Source: Clostridia bacterium (GTDB lineage: Bacteria; Bacillota; Clostridia; Oscillospirales; Acutalibacteraceae). From it: a stretch of 64,000 nucleotides of DNA. Made by a program: the position numbers and the translations under genes. Positions within the stretch are counted from its first letter, which is position 1, and the number at the start of each line of letters is the position of its first letter. Positions 1 through 8,191 of the stretch are shown here, piece after piece. The DNA is taken from positions 89,506 through 153,505 of the forward strand of contig JAFODS010000046.1 of assembly GCA_017380575.1 (NCBI GenBank), written 5' to 3'. The notes under the pieces were generated by a model that was not told the DNA's origin, did no database searches, and saw only the letters and a list, made by a program, of their open reading frames with translations.

Positions 1-694
1 CCATACGGCAGATGCTTGCAGACTGCTTAAATGTGTCTGTGAAAACATTGCCGAAAGATTTATCTACACCGAGAATCGTAATCTGAAACGGTGATATTTC
101 GACGTCTGTGAGCTCGATTTTCTCACCGTCACGTTCAACAACAAAGTCTGTTGTGCCGTCTGTTCTGCTGAGAAGGTAACCGATATCCGTATAGTAAAGA
201 ACACGTCTTCCGTCAATTTTGATTATCTCATCTTTGGATTTAAGTCCGTTATATTCTGCAACCTGCTTTGAATCCACGGTAAAGCTATGAAAGCTGTTCG
301 TTCCTGCAAGTCCGTCGTTGATGCTGAGCGTTACGGCAACAATTATCAGACCGAGGAAAATGTTTACAAGTGCACCTGCAACAACGATAACAATTCTCTG
401 CCAGCACGGCTTGTTATTGAATGCATGTTCATCGTCGCTGTCCTCGTCTTCGCCTTCCATGCTGACAAAACCGCCAATCGGGAAAAGTCGCACCGAATAC
501 TGGGTGTCGCCCTTCTTTTTGCCGAAAAGCTTAGGCCCCATACCCATTGAAAATTCATTTACTTTTACTTTGAAAAGCTTTGCAAAAGTAAAATGTCCGA
601 GCTCGTGCACCATTACGATTACACCGAAAAACAGAAGTGCAATAAGCACCGTCCATTTGCTTGCGATAAAGGAAAGAAATTCTATCTTAAACAC
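1..694 (-). CDS. rseP: RseP-type site-2 zinc metalloprotease (partial, C-terminus beyond window)
   Basis: Membrane-embedded M50 protease that cleaves transmembrane anti-sigma factors or signal-peptide remnants. The visible N-terminal part has a first membrane helix ending in the zinc motif HELGH (about residues 31-35), then a GMGPKLF segment and the FPIGGFV loop, both typical of RseP. A second helix follows, then a PDZ domain with the usual GLKSKDEI and DGRRV strands. It is the last visible gene of pyrH-frr-uppS-cdsA-dxr-rseP, starting about 20 bases after the dxr stop. The start is uncertain. A perfect GGAGG (694-698) overlaps the GTG at 692-694, so the best-spaced start codon would be a rare ATA at 683-685. 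The 3' end lies outside the window. Confidence 0.9.
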   Translation of the reverse strand, partial: MFKIEFLSFIASKWTVLIALLFFGVIVMVHELGHFTFAKLFKVKVNEFSMGMGPKLFGKKKGDTQYSVRLFPIGGFVSMEGEDEDSDDEHAFNNKPCWQRIVIVVAGALVNIFLGLIIVAVTLSINDGLAGTNSFHSFTVDSKQVAEYNGLKSKDEIIKIDGRRVLYYTDIGYLLSRTDGTTDFVVERDGEKIELTDVEISPFQITILGVDKSFGNVFTDTFKQSASICRM

Positions 695-714
695 CTCCGC
701 AGTGTTTTGAAATC

Positions 715-1860
715 TCAGTTAATTTTATTTTTTACATATTCCCTTGCCCAACTGTACATTGCAAGAACATCGTCAAGGGTATAAGTATCATAATGCTGTG
801 AAGCTTCAACGGCTGAGCGTACGAACTCTTCAATTTCAAGGAATTTTATTTTACCCTGACGGAAAGCAAGGTTTGCTTCCTCATTTGCCGCATTCGCACA
901 GGCAGGATAAAGACCGCCGTCGTTGATTGCCTTTCTGCAGACGTTGATAAGTCCGAATGTTTCGTAATCGGGTTCAAAGAAGGTAAGGTTACCGTACTGT
1001 GTTAACGAAAGAGGCTTCACGGGTGACGGAATTCTGTTCGGGTAAGTAAGTGCATACTGAATCGGAATCCGCATATCGGGAACACCGAGCTGTGCAATAA
1101 CAGAATTGTCACAATACTCAACAAGAGAATGAATAACACTCTCGCGGTGCACAACGATATCAATATCGTCGGGCTTCATATCAAAAAGCCATACAGCCTC
1201 GATAAGCTCAAGACCCTTGTTCATCATTGAAGCAGAGTCGATGGTTATTTTTGCACCCATACTCCAGTTCGGATGGTTAAGTGCTTCCTTAACCGTTACG
1301 GCTTCAAGCTCGGCACGCTTCTTTCCGAAGAACGGACCGCCCGATGCCGTAAGAATAAGCTTTTTGACTTCTTTTTTATCTGCACATCCCTGAAGGGACT
1401 GAAAAATTGCTGAATGTTCACTGTCAACAGGAAGAATGCTGACACCTTTTTCTTTCGCAAGGTTCATTACGAGCTGACCGCCTGCAACAAGTGTTTCCTT
1501 ATTCGCAAGGGCGATTTCGCTGCCCTTGTTGATTGCTGCCACCGTAGGCTCAAGACCTGCCATTCCGACAATGCTGTTAAGAACATAGTCTGCACCAAGT
1601 GCCGCACATTCGCAAACACCGTCCATTCCCGAAAGAACCTTTGTGTCTGTATCAGCCACACGGACTTTCAGGTCTGCAGCAGCTTTTTCGTCAACCATGG
1701 CCGCATATTTCGGCTTGAATTTACGAATCTGTTCTTCAATTATGTCAGTATTTGTACTTGCGGTAAGAGCGACAACCTCATAACCCTGCATCTCTATAAC
1801 TTCAAGAGCCTGAGTGCCGATTGAACCTGTTGAGCCAAGTATTGTTACAGTTTTACTCAT
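715..1860 (-). CDS. dxr: 1-deoxy-D-xylulose 5-phosphate reductoisomerase
   Basis: Converts DXP to 2-C-methyl-D-erythritol 4-phosphate with NADPH, the committed step of the MEP isoprenoid pathway in the cytoplasm. The 381 residues match the usual family length. The N-terminal Rossmann motif GSTGSIG (residues 9-15) binds NADPH. The metal and substrate segment DSEHSAIFQ (about 145-153) and the SMMNKGLELIEA loop (about 211-222) are both present. It lies between cdsA and rseP in the conserved envelope operon, where it feeds precursor to the UppS enzyme encoded two genes upstream. Confidence 0.97.
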   Translation of the reverse strand: MSKTVTILGSTGSIGTQALEVIEMQGYEVVALTASTNTDIIEEQIRKFKPKYAAMVDEKAAADLKVRVADTDTKVLSGMDGVCECAALGADYVLNSIVGMAGLEPTVAAINKGSEIALANKETLVAGGQLVMNLAKEKGVSILPVDSEHSAIFQSLQGCADKKEVKKLILTASGGPFFGKKRAELEAVTVKEALNHPNWSMGAKITIDSASMMNKGLELIEAVWLFDMKPDDIDIVVHRESVIHSLVEYCDNSVIAQLGVPDMRIPIQYALTYPNRIPSPVKPLSLTQYGNLTFFEPDYETFGLINVCRKAINDGGLYPACANAANEEANLAFRQGKIKFLEIEEFVRSAVEASQHYDTYTLDDVLAMYSWAREYVKNKIN

Positions 1861-1888
1861 AAAATCACCATGCTATCCCGAAAGTATA

Positions 1889-2743
1889 TCACTTAAGTGT
1901 GTTTATTATGTTGAGAATAACATACATTGACGGCAAGACAAACAATGCACTGTCAATTCTGTCCATTAATCCACCGTGTCCGGGGATAAGATTTCCGTAG
2001 TCCTTGATACCGTAGTTACGCTTGATAACCGATGCGCAAAGGTCGCCGAAAATACTGATAACGCAAAGAGCGATTGAAATCGGAATCACTAAATACCAAT
2101 CCCAACCTGTAAACGGAGCACTGAAAAATCTTTTTGCAACAAAGAATACTCCGATATTCATCAACGTTGCCAGAAATACACCGCCGATTGCACCTTCCCA
2201 TGTTTTTTTCGGGCTGATGACGGGAGCCATCTTGTGTTTGCCGAAAAATACTCCTGAGAAGTAAGAGAATGTGTCCGTACCCCAGGCACAGACAGCACAG
2301 GTAAAGATAATATAAATTACATGTGACTCAACGTGACGTGCATCAGTTACAAACTGCCAGTCGTAAAGCTTGATCAGGCAAGCGATTGCATTCGGCACGG
2401 CAAGTGATGACATAAGGCACATTGAAACCTGGTCAAACTTTACTTCCTTGTTCCATTTTACCATCATAATAAGCAAGGTGATAAAATAAACAGAAATTGC
2501 CGCTACCGGTGTGATGCCGATTCTGTCAAGCAGATTATAAGAAACATTAAACGGAATAAATGCACCGACAACCATTGAAAGGATCGTCATCGGCATTTTC
2601 ACTTTTGCCACTCTGCTGAGCTCGTAAACCGAGATACCGCTGGCGATTGCAGCGATAAGCGGCAAAAGAATTGTATCCATATTAAAAAGCAGGAAGATGA
2701 ACAGCGCTGCACAGACAAGTCCTGCAATAATTCGAGTTTTCAT
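1889..2743 (-). CDS. cdsA: phosphatidate cytidylyltransferase
   Basis: Makes CDP-diacylglycerol from CTP and phosphatidic acid at the membrane, the branch point for phospholipid synthesis. The 284 residues contain about seven to eight hydrophobic segments. The CdsA signature is near the C-terminus: SVIKRNYGIKD followed by the PGHGGLMDRIDS metal-binding stretch. An earlier SPKKTWEG motif is also characteristic. Its ATG overlaps the uppS stop codon by one base (TGATG), so the two are translationally coupled. Confidence 0.96.
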   Translation of the reverse strand: MKTRIIAGLVCAALFIFLLFNMDTILLPLIAAIASGISVYELSRVAKVKMPMTILSMVVGAFIPFNVSYNLLDRIGITPVAAISVYFITLLIMMVKWNKEVKFDQVSMCLMSSLAVPNAIACLIKLYDWQFVTDARHVESHVIYIIFTCAVCAWGTDTFSYFSGVFFGKHKMAPVISPKKTWEGAIGGVFLATLMNIGVFFVAKRFFSAPFTGWDWYLVIPISIALCVISIFGDLCASVIKRNYGIKDYGNLIPGHGGLMDRIDSALFVLPSMYVILNIINTLK

Positions 2744-3456
2744 CAGACACCTCCGAAACGTCTGTTACGGTTGTTGAAATCATCAATCGCTTTGTCAAGG
2801 TCAGCTTCCGTAAAATCAGGCCAGAGAATGTCTGAAAACCAGAATTCCGAATAAGCTGACTGCCAGATGAGGAAATTAGAAAGTCTGTATTCACCGCTCG
2901 GACGGATGATAAGATCCGGGTCAGCCTGACCTGCAGTGTAAATGTTATCGGAAATATCCTGCTCGGTTATATCCTCGGGATTAAGTTCATCGTCTTTTAC
3001 CTTCTGTGCAATTTTCTTAACTGCATCAACAATTTCAAGCCTTCCGCCGTAGTTGATTGCGATATTCACATCAATCTTATCGGCATCCTTTGAATCACGC
3101 TCGGTTGTTTCAAACCTTTCAATGATATCCTCGGGAACACCCTCACGGTGACCGATAAAATGAATTCGCATACCTTTCTGTACATTCTCTTCCTGACGCT
3201 CTTCTGCTTCGTCAAGGTAATCGCGGAAAAGGTTCATAAGTGCAGAAACCTCTGCGGGAGGTCTGCGCCAGTTTTCAGTTGAGAAAGCATAGAATGTGAT
3301 ATATTTTACGCCGATTTCACCGGCATATTCACAAATTCTGCGAAAAACATTTGCACCTGCTTTGTGGCCTTCCGAACGTTCAAGACCGCGTTGCTTTGCC
3401 CAACGGCCGTTACCGTCCATAATTATTCCGATATGCTCGGGAATTTTTCTTTCCAT
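2743..3456 (-). CDS. uppS: undecaprenyl diphosphate synthase (cis-prenyltransferase)
   Basis: Condenses farnesyl diphosphate with eight isopentenyl diphosphates to make the C55 carrier for peptidoglycan and wall glycans. The 237 residues start near the catalytic motif IIMDGNGRWAKQRG, whose Asp binds the diphosphate metal. The later segments TFYAFSTENWRRP and DLIIRPSGEYRLSNFLIWQSAYSEF are diagnostic cis-prenyltransferase regions. The gene sits between frr and cdsA, with a hairpin in the frr-uppS gap that could attenuate read-through. Confidence 0.97.
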   Translation of the reverse strand: MERKIPEHIGIIMDGNGRWAKQRGLERSEGHKAGANVFRRICEYAGEIGVKYITFYAFSTENWRRPPAEVSALMNLFRDYLDEAEERQEENVQKGMRIHFIGHREGVPEDIIERFETTERDSKDADKIDVNIAINYGGRLEIVDAVKKIAQKVKDDELNPEDITEQDISDNIYTAGQADPDLIIRPSGEYRLSNFLIWQSAYSEFWFSDILWPDFTEADLDKAIDDFNNRNRRFGGV

Positions 3457-3474
3457 AATTCTACCTCAAACAAA

Positions 3475-3500
3475 CAGGGCAGACAATGAAGTCTGCCCCG
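3475..3500 (-). terminator. hairpin between frr and uppS
   Basis: Perfect 8-base inverted repeat GGGCAGAC/GTCTGCCC with a 6-base loop. It lies in the 67-base gap downstream of frr and is followed on the minus strand by a weakly T-rich tract (TGTTTGTTTG). Because uppS continues in the same direction, it is more likely a partial terminator or mRNA-processing stem than a full stop. Confidence 0.55.
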
Positions 3501-3523
3501 GTTTTTCTGATTTGTCAGACAAC

Positions 3524-4078
3524 TTAGATTTCCATAACTTCTTTTTCTTTTGCAGATGCGATTTCGTCAACCTTCTTAACGAACTCATCTGTGATTTTCT
3601 GAAGTTCATTTTCACCGTTTTTAAGGTCGTCCTCTGTGATTTCAGAAGCCTTCTGCATTTTCTTGATCTTATCGATTGAATCGCGGCGGACTGCACGGAT
3701 TGCAACCTTTGAATCCTCAGCAAGCTTCTTGATATCCTTAACGATTTCCTTACGTCTGTCTTCTGTAAGTGCCGGGAATGTAAGACGGATTACAACACCA
3801 TCATTCTGCGGGTTGATGCCGATATCTGAAGTAAGGATTGCCTTATAGATAGGCTCAAGAGAAGACTTATCCCACGGCTGAATAACAAGGATTCTTGCCT
3901 CTGCAACAGAGATAGCAGCCATCTGATTGATCGGTGTGGGAACTCCCCAGTAATCAACCAAGATCTTATCAAGAACAGCAGCGTTTGCACGGCCTGCACG
4001 GATTGCTGCATACTCTTCCTTGAGTACGTTTGTTGTTTTTGTCATTTTGTCTCTTGTAAAGCTGTAAACTTCTTTCAT
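3524..4078 (-). CDS. frr: ribosome recycling factor
   Basis: With EF-G it splits post-termination ribosomes. The 184 residues match the strict family length (about 185). The core segments RAGRANAAVLDKI, the YWGVPTPINQMA loop and the long C-terminal three-helix region RRDSIDKIKKMQ are all recognisable. It lies 40 bases downstream of pyrH, as in most Firmicutes. Confidence 0.98.
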   Translation of the reverse strand: MKEVYSFTRDKMTKTTNVLKEEYAAIRAGRANAAVLDKILVDYWGVPTPINQMAAISVAEARILVIQPWDKSSLEPIYKAILTSDIGINPQNDGVVIRLTFPALTEDRRKEIVKDIKKLAEDSKVAIRAVRRDSIDKIKKMQKASEITEDDLKNGENELQKITDEFVKKVDEIASAKEKEVMEI

Positions 4079-4118
4079 GACTATTTCTCCTTTTATGTAA
4101 GTTTATGTAAATTTTAAA

Positions 4119-4823
4119 TTATTCCTTAACGAGTGTACCGATGTTTTCACCCTTGACAGCTCTGATGATATTTTCAGGGTCTTCAAGATTGAAAACAAGA
4201 ATTGCGATTGAGTTATCTCTGCAAAGTGAAGCCGCTGTGCTGTCCATAACCTTAAGTCCCTTTGCGAGAACCTCAGAATGTGTAAGCGTGTCATACTTCA
4301 CAGCGTCAGCAAACTTGTTCGGGTCCTTATCGTAAACACCGTCAACGTTTGTTGCCTTGAAGATAACGTCAGCTTCAATTTCAGCAGCTCTGAGTGCTGC
4401 AGTTGTATCTGTTGAGAAGAACGGACAACCCGTACCGCAACCGAAGATAACAACCTCGCCGTTTTCAAGGTGCTTCACTGCATCGCGAGCAACAAACTGC
4501 TCAGCAATCGGCTGCATTGCAACGGCACTCATAACGCGTGCCTTGACACCGAGCTGTTCAAGTGCTTCGCAAAGAGCAAGTGAATTCATAACGGTTGCGA
4601 GCATACCCATATTATCTGCTCTTGTTCTGTTCATTGAGCCTGAGCTTCTGCCACGCCAGAAATTACCGCCGCCGACAACGAGACCGACCTGAACACCCAT
4701 ATCTGCAACCTTTTTAACGTATGAGCAGACGTTTGTTACCATATCAAAGTCAATTCCGTGACCCTGCTCACCGGCAAGCACTTCTCCGCTCAGTTTAAGC
4801 AAAATTCTTTTAAACATTTTCAA
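4119..4823 (-). CDS. pyrH: UMP kinase
   Basis: Phosphorylates UMP to UDP, the essential entry to UTP and CTP. The 234 residues belong to the amino-acid-kinase fold: [10 protein letters not shown] at the N-terminus, the GGGNFWRG glycine loop, DNMGMLAT, and the VDGVYDKDP segment. It is the first gene of the pyrH-frr-uppS-cdsA-dxr-rseP run. GGAGGG lies just before the ATG, and a TATAAT-type -10 box sits about 33 bases upstream. Confidence 0.98.
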   Translation of the reverse strand: MKMFKRILLKLSGEVLAGEQGHGIDFDMVTNVCSYVKKVADMGVQVGLVVGGGNFWRGRSSGSMNRTRADNMGMLATVMNSLALCEALEQLGVKARVMSAVAMQPIAEQFVARDAVKHLENGEVVIFGCGTGCPFFSTDTTAALRAAEIEADVIFKATNVDGVYDKDPNKFADAVKYDTLTHSEVLAKGLKVMDSTAASLCRDNSIAILVFNLEDPENIIRAVKGENIGTLVKE

Positions 4824-4998
4824 CCCTCCGTTGATGTTGAATAATACACAATTACATTATATATTTTACTTTAAAACAAGTCTTATGTAAAGCCTTTAAC
4901 TGTAAATTTTCTTATTTTTTTAAATTTTATCTTTATTTATTCTTCAGGACAATGTATAATAGCTTTAGTTTTTATTGTATACGTCCGGAGGCAGAAGA
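4824..4998. promoter_or_regulatory. divergent promoter region pyrH / GH89 gene
   Basis: AT-rich 175-base gap between divergent genes. On the minus strand a TATAAT box at 4856-4861 would serve pyrH. On the plus strand TATAAT at 4955-4960 lies about 39 bases before the GH89 start. Neither -35 box is convincing, and no operator-like palindrome is apparent. Confidence 0.5.
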
Positions 4999-7086
4999 AT
5001 GTTTGATTTTATTCAGAGAAACACACCTAAAATCATAGATAATTTTATTGTCAGAAAAATTGATTCCGACAACGGATACGATTGCTATGAAATATATTCT
5101 GAGGTCAAAAAAGTTGTCCTTGCAGGTAACAGCAACTTAAGCCTCGCAATGGCATATTACCGTTATCTTAACGAGTATTGCAACGTCGTTATAACTGATG
5201 GTGATTATGATATTTCATACATCGCAACAACTCCGCTTCCCGAAGAAAAAATAACATACACCGCAAAGCAGAAAATCCGTGCAAGAACAAGCTACGAAAT
5301 GTTTTCTCTTGAAGGAAATTACTGGGGCTTTGACCGTTGGGAAAAAGAAATCGACTTTATGGCGATGCACGGAATCAATACTGCACTTCAGCCCGTCGGT
5401 TTTGACGGTGTTCTTTACCGCACACTCTGCGATATCGGTGTCAAGGAAGAGCTCGCTGTTGAATTTTCAAGCGGTCCTGCTTTCCTTATGCGACAGCTTA
5501 CGGGTAATGTTGCAGGTACAAATTCCGTAAACAGCAAGGAGTACCTTGAAAGAAAAATTTATATCGGCAAGCAGATTACACAGAGAGAAAAGCATATGGG
5601 CATCACCCCTGTTTTCCCTGCTATGATGCCGAGTGTGCCTTTCAGTATCCGCAGGAAATATATTAAAATGGATATTTTTAAAGCTCCGCTTTGGCACAAC
5701 CTCCCGCCGATTTTCTGTATGAAACCTGACAACGCGTTTTTCACTATTTTCAACAAAAGATTTCTTGAATTTCAGCGTGATTTGCTCGGCGAAACAAACA
5801 GTTACATTGCAGAACCACTTTACGACGTAAATATGAAGGGGTATAATTCGCACCTCGCTTCTTTGGGCAGGGCACTCGACGAGCTTTTTGATGAGTTTGA
5901 TGAAAACGCAGTCTGCTACACTCACTTGAGTGCAATCAACAGCGAATTTTTCAAGAAAACTTCGCACGAAAGATTTATTATCATCAACGATTCTGACGAA
6001 GCAAATCCTGAAATTCTCCGCGACAAAAAGCACCTTGTTGCTATCAAGGGCAATCGCTACGGCAGAACGGGACTTTGCGGCGATATCGGCAAAATCAGCC
6101 GTTGCCCCTATGCAGAGGCAAAAACAGAAAACCTCCTCGGTTCAGCTGTTGAGGTTGACACATTCAGTGAAAATCCGATGTTCTGTGCTGCTGTTCTTGA
6201 ATCGATTAAGACAGACGAAGCTTTCGATGCTGATGAGTTTGTAAAAGATTTTGCAAAGAAGCGTTATCGCACAGAAAATTTCACAGATGAAATTATAAAG
6301 CTCAAGAATCTTTGTTATAACACGGACGAATGTGCAGGTTCAATCATCTGTGCAAGACCGTCAACAAAGCTTAAGCACACAGCTCCTTTCGATACACTCG
6401 AAAGAAAGTACGATTTCAAGGAAATTTATGCTATTGTAAAAAATATCCTTGAAAACGAAGCAACAAAGAATGACAAAATGCGACTTGATATCGTGTCCTT
6501 TGTCCGTCAGTTCCTTTCGGAATTTGCTTACCCCGTTTACCTGACCGCAACCGCATTTTTCAAGGAAGAAAATGCACGCGATTATGAGCAGGCAAGCAAC
6601 CTTTTCCTTGAAATCTGTCAGGATATGGACAGACTTCTTAAAACGCAGGAAAGCACAAACCTTTCAACTGTTTACGAGAAGGCTCACGAGCTTGGTAATA
6701 ATAAGGAAGAGATGCAGGCGATTGATATAAACTTCCTTATGTACCATACAATCTGGGGGCCGTTCGACCGCAGTGTTCTTTACGATACAGCATGGACAGA
6801 AATCGGTGGAATGGTCAAGGATTTCTACGCTCAGCGTTGGTTTATGTATTTCCGTGCACTTGCCGCATACTTTGATAACCCCAAGAAGCTCAAGGATTAT
6901 TCAAAGAAACAGCCGCTTGACCGTAACGAATATAACGGTTCTTATCAGCACAAGCGTCTTACACTTTTCGAGAACAACTTCCTTGAAAATTATATTCCCC
7001 GAAAAGACGGAATCTGCGAAGAAGACACAATCGAAGTCGCAAAAGAAATCCTCGAAAAATATTCAGAAGTTATCCATCAGTTTTAA
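4999..7086 (+). CDS. GH89 alpha-N-acetylglucosaminidase-family protein, possibly catalytically altered
   Basis: GH89 enzymes (human NAGLU, clostridial CpGH89) remove terminal alpha-GlcNAc from glycans such as mucin or heparan. The 695-residue protein follows NAGLU through the NAGLU_N, TIM-barrel and C-terminal regions: FDRWEKEIDFMAMHGIN, GPAFLMRQLTGN, GITPVFPAMMPSVP, LDIVSFVRQFLSE, and IWGPFDR...DFYAQRW. The start at 4999 is chosen because GGAGG lies 8 bases before it; a longer start at 4975 has no such site. There is no signal peptide, so it should act in the cytoplasm. Aligned from memory, both catalytic Glu positions read Asp (AEPLYD and VEVDTF), so activity is uncertain. It is monocistronic and ends at a bidirectional terminator. 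Confidence 0.85.
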   Translation: MFDFIQRNTPKIIDNFIVRKIDSDNGYDCYEIYSEVKKVVLAGNSNLSLAMAYYRYLNEYCNVVITDGDYDISYIATTPLPEEKITYTAKQKIRARTSYEMFSLEGNYWGFDRWEKEIDFMAMHGINTALQPVGFDGVLYRTLCDIGVKEELAVEFSSGPAFLMRQLTGNVAGTNSVNSKEYLERKIYIGKQITQREKHMGITPVFPAMMPSVPFSIRRKYIKMDIFKAPLWHNLPPIFCMKPDNAFFTIFNKRFLEFQRDLLGETNSYIAEPLYDVNMKGYNSHLASLGRALDELFDEFDENAVCYTHLSAINSEFFKKTSHERFIIINDSDEANPEILRDKKHLVAIKGNRYGRTGLCGDIGKISRCPYAEAKTENLLGSAVEVDTFSENPMFCAAVLESIKTDEAFDADEFVKDFAKKRYRTENFTDEIIKLKNLCYNTDECAGSIICARPSTKLKHTAPFDTLERKYDFKEIYAIVKNILENEATKNDKMRLDIVSFVRQFLSEFAYPVYLTATAFFKEENARDYEQASNLFLEICQDMDRLLKTQESTNLSTVYEKAHELGNNKEEMQAIDINFLMYHTIWGPFDRSVLYDTAWTEIGGMVKDFYAQRWFMYFRALAAYFDNPKKLKDYSKKQPLDRNEYNGSYQHKRLTLFENNFLENYIPRKDGICEEDTIEVAKEILEKYSEVIHQF

Positions 7087-7095
7087 ATAATAAAC

Positions 7096-7127
7096 AAAAA
7101 GGGCGGTTCACAGAACCGTCCTTTTTG
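7096..7127. terminator. bidirectional intrinsic terminator
   Basis: AAAAAGGGCGGTTC / AACCGTCCTTTTT hairpin with an ACAG loop. A-tract and T-tract flank both sides, between the convergent GH89 gene and the bile salt hydrolase family gene. Confidence 0.85.
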
Positions 7128-7154
7128 CTTGAAGTATCGCTTTGATAAACATCT

Positions 7155-8114
7155 TCAGTTAATAAAGTTAATGCAGAGTTGGTTTTTTAGCGGATACTCG
7201 GAAAGGGTATCTGAGTCAAGATTTTCCTTATACATATCAACTGCACAAATCTGTGGATTTTCGTACGTTTTGTAATAAAAAATACCTTTGTCTGTATTAC
7301 AGCACGAGGTGTAAACGGTGATTTCATATTTTTCGTCACCGAGGCGGACTGTTCCCTTTGTATGCTCAACCGCACCGAGAATATGGAAAAACTGACTAAC
7401 GCTTTCTTCTTCGCTTTCACCACAGACGGAATTCAGCTTTGTAAAAGTTGCACGTACAAACCTTGATGCGGAAGAAAGATCACCCGGCAGACCGACAGCA
7501 CCCATTCCTTTTGAAAATGTACAGATGTCCGCAGACGGAGCAAATGTGTTTTCAGGCTCTTCTGCTGTCAGATTGATATAATTTGCAAGGTTGGTTATGT
7601 GCCAATCAAACGGCGGATTGTTTGTCAGCACACCGACGTGATTGTTGTAAATCCTCAGACCTTCTTTTACTGATTCAACGGTTATGCTTTCATCTTTATC
7701 CGAAATCATCCAATGAAGGGGAGATGCCTTCAAATCGGGACGAAAGTTTATGTCAGCGATATTGACATTCTCAAGCAAAGCCTTTGCTTCGCTGACATTT
7801 GCACATTGAGTCAGAATATACGGAATGAACTCAAACGGTGCGACGTTTATTTTACTTTCATCAACGGGATGAAAAACTGCATTACCCGGAAAGTTAAGCC
7901 CTGCAACGCTCAATCCCTTTTCATTTGATGCTTCGTAATAAAGAGGGTAGGAGTCTATAACTGTTGCAATACCGATTAAAGCATAATGCTTGTCTGAAAA
8001 AGGGAAAGAGAAGTTTCTCGGAGTTATTACAACGCTTTCATTATAATGATATTCAAGATCGAGCGTTCTGCCGAAGTAATGATCTTTTGTTTTAAAGCTT
8101 ATTGCTGTACACAT
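7155..8114 (-). CDS. bsh: choloylglycine hydrolase family protein (bile salt hydrolase)
   Basis: Hydrolyses the amide bond of glycine- or taurine-conjugated bile salts in the cytoplasm; relatives act on penicillin V or N-acyl homoserine lactones. The 319-residue protein begins MCTAISF, so Cys2 becomes the N-terminal nucleophile after Met removal. Arg16 and Asp19 lie in FGRTLDLE, an active-site Asn in VAGLNFPG, and another in VLTNNPPFD. An Arg lies in the LPGDLSSASRFVRA segment. The whole chain resembles my memory of Clostridium perfringens CBAH-1, including SVSQFFHILG and YTSCCNTDKG, which favours true bile salt hydrolase over penicillin acylase. It appears to be monocistronic. Confidence 0.9.
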   Translation of the reverse strand: MCTAISFKTKDHYFGRTLDLEYHYNESVVITPRNFSFPFSDKHYALIGIATVIDSYPLYYEASNEKGLSVAGLNFPGNAVFHPVDESKINVAPFEFIPYILTQCANVSEAKALLENVNIADINFRPDLKASPLHWMISDKDESITVESVKEGLRIYNNHVGVLTNNPPFDWHITNLANYINLTAEEPENTFAPSADICTFSKGMGAVGLPGDLSSASRFVRATFTKLNSVCGESEEESVSQFFHILGAVEHTKGTVRLGDEKYEITVYTSCCNTDKGIFYYKTYENPQICAVDMYKENLDSDTLSEYPLKNQLCINFIN

Positions 8115-8134
8115 AATTTCACCTCATAAAATTT

Positions 8135-8170
8135 AAAGGACGGAATGTTTTTTCAACAATCCGCCCTTTT
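8135..8170 (-). terminator. terminator of the arg operon
   Basis: Inverted repeat AAAGGACGGA / TCCGCCCTTT with one mismatch and a 15-base loop. It is followed on the minus strand by a short T-rich tract and lies downstream of argD, before the bsh start. Confidence 0.6.
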
Positions 8171-8191
8171 ATTATTTGTATTAATTTTTAA

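Noticed and set aside
5467-6033. Minus-strand ORF of 188 codons inside the GH89 gene
   Set aside because: Antisense to a well-supported family member and no recognisable domain or start signal.
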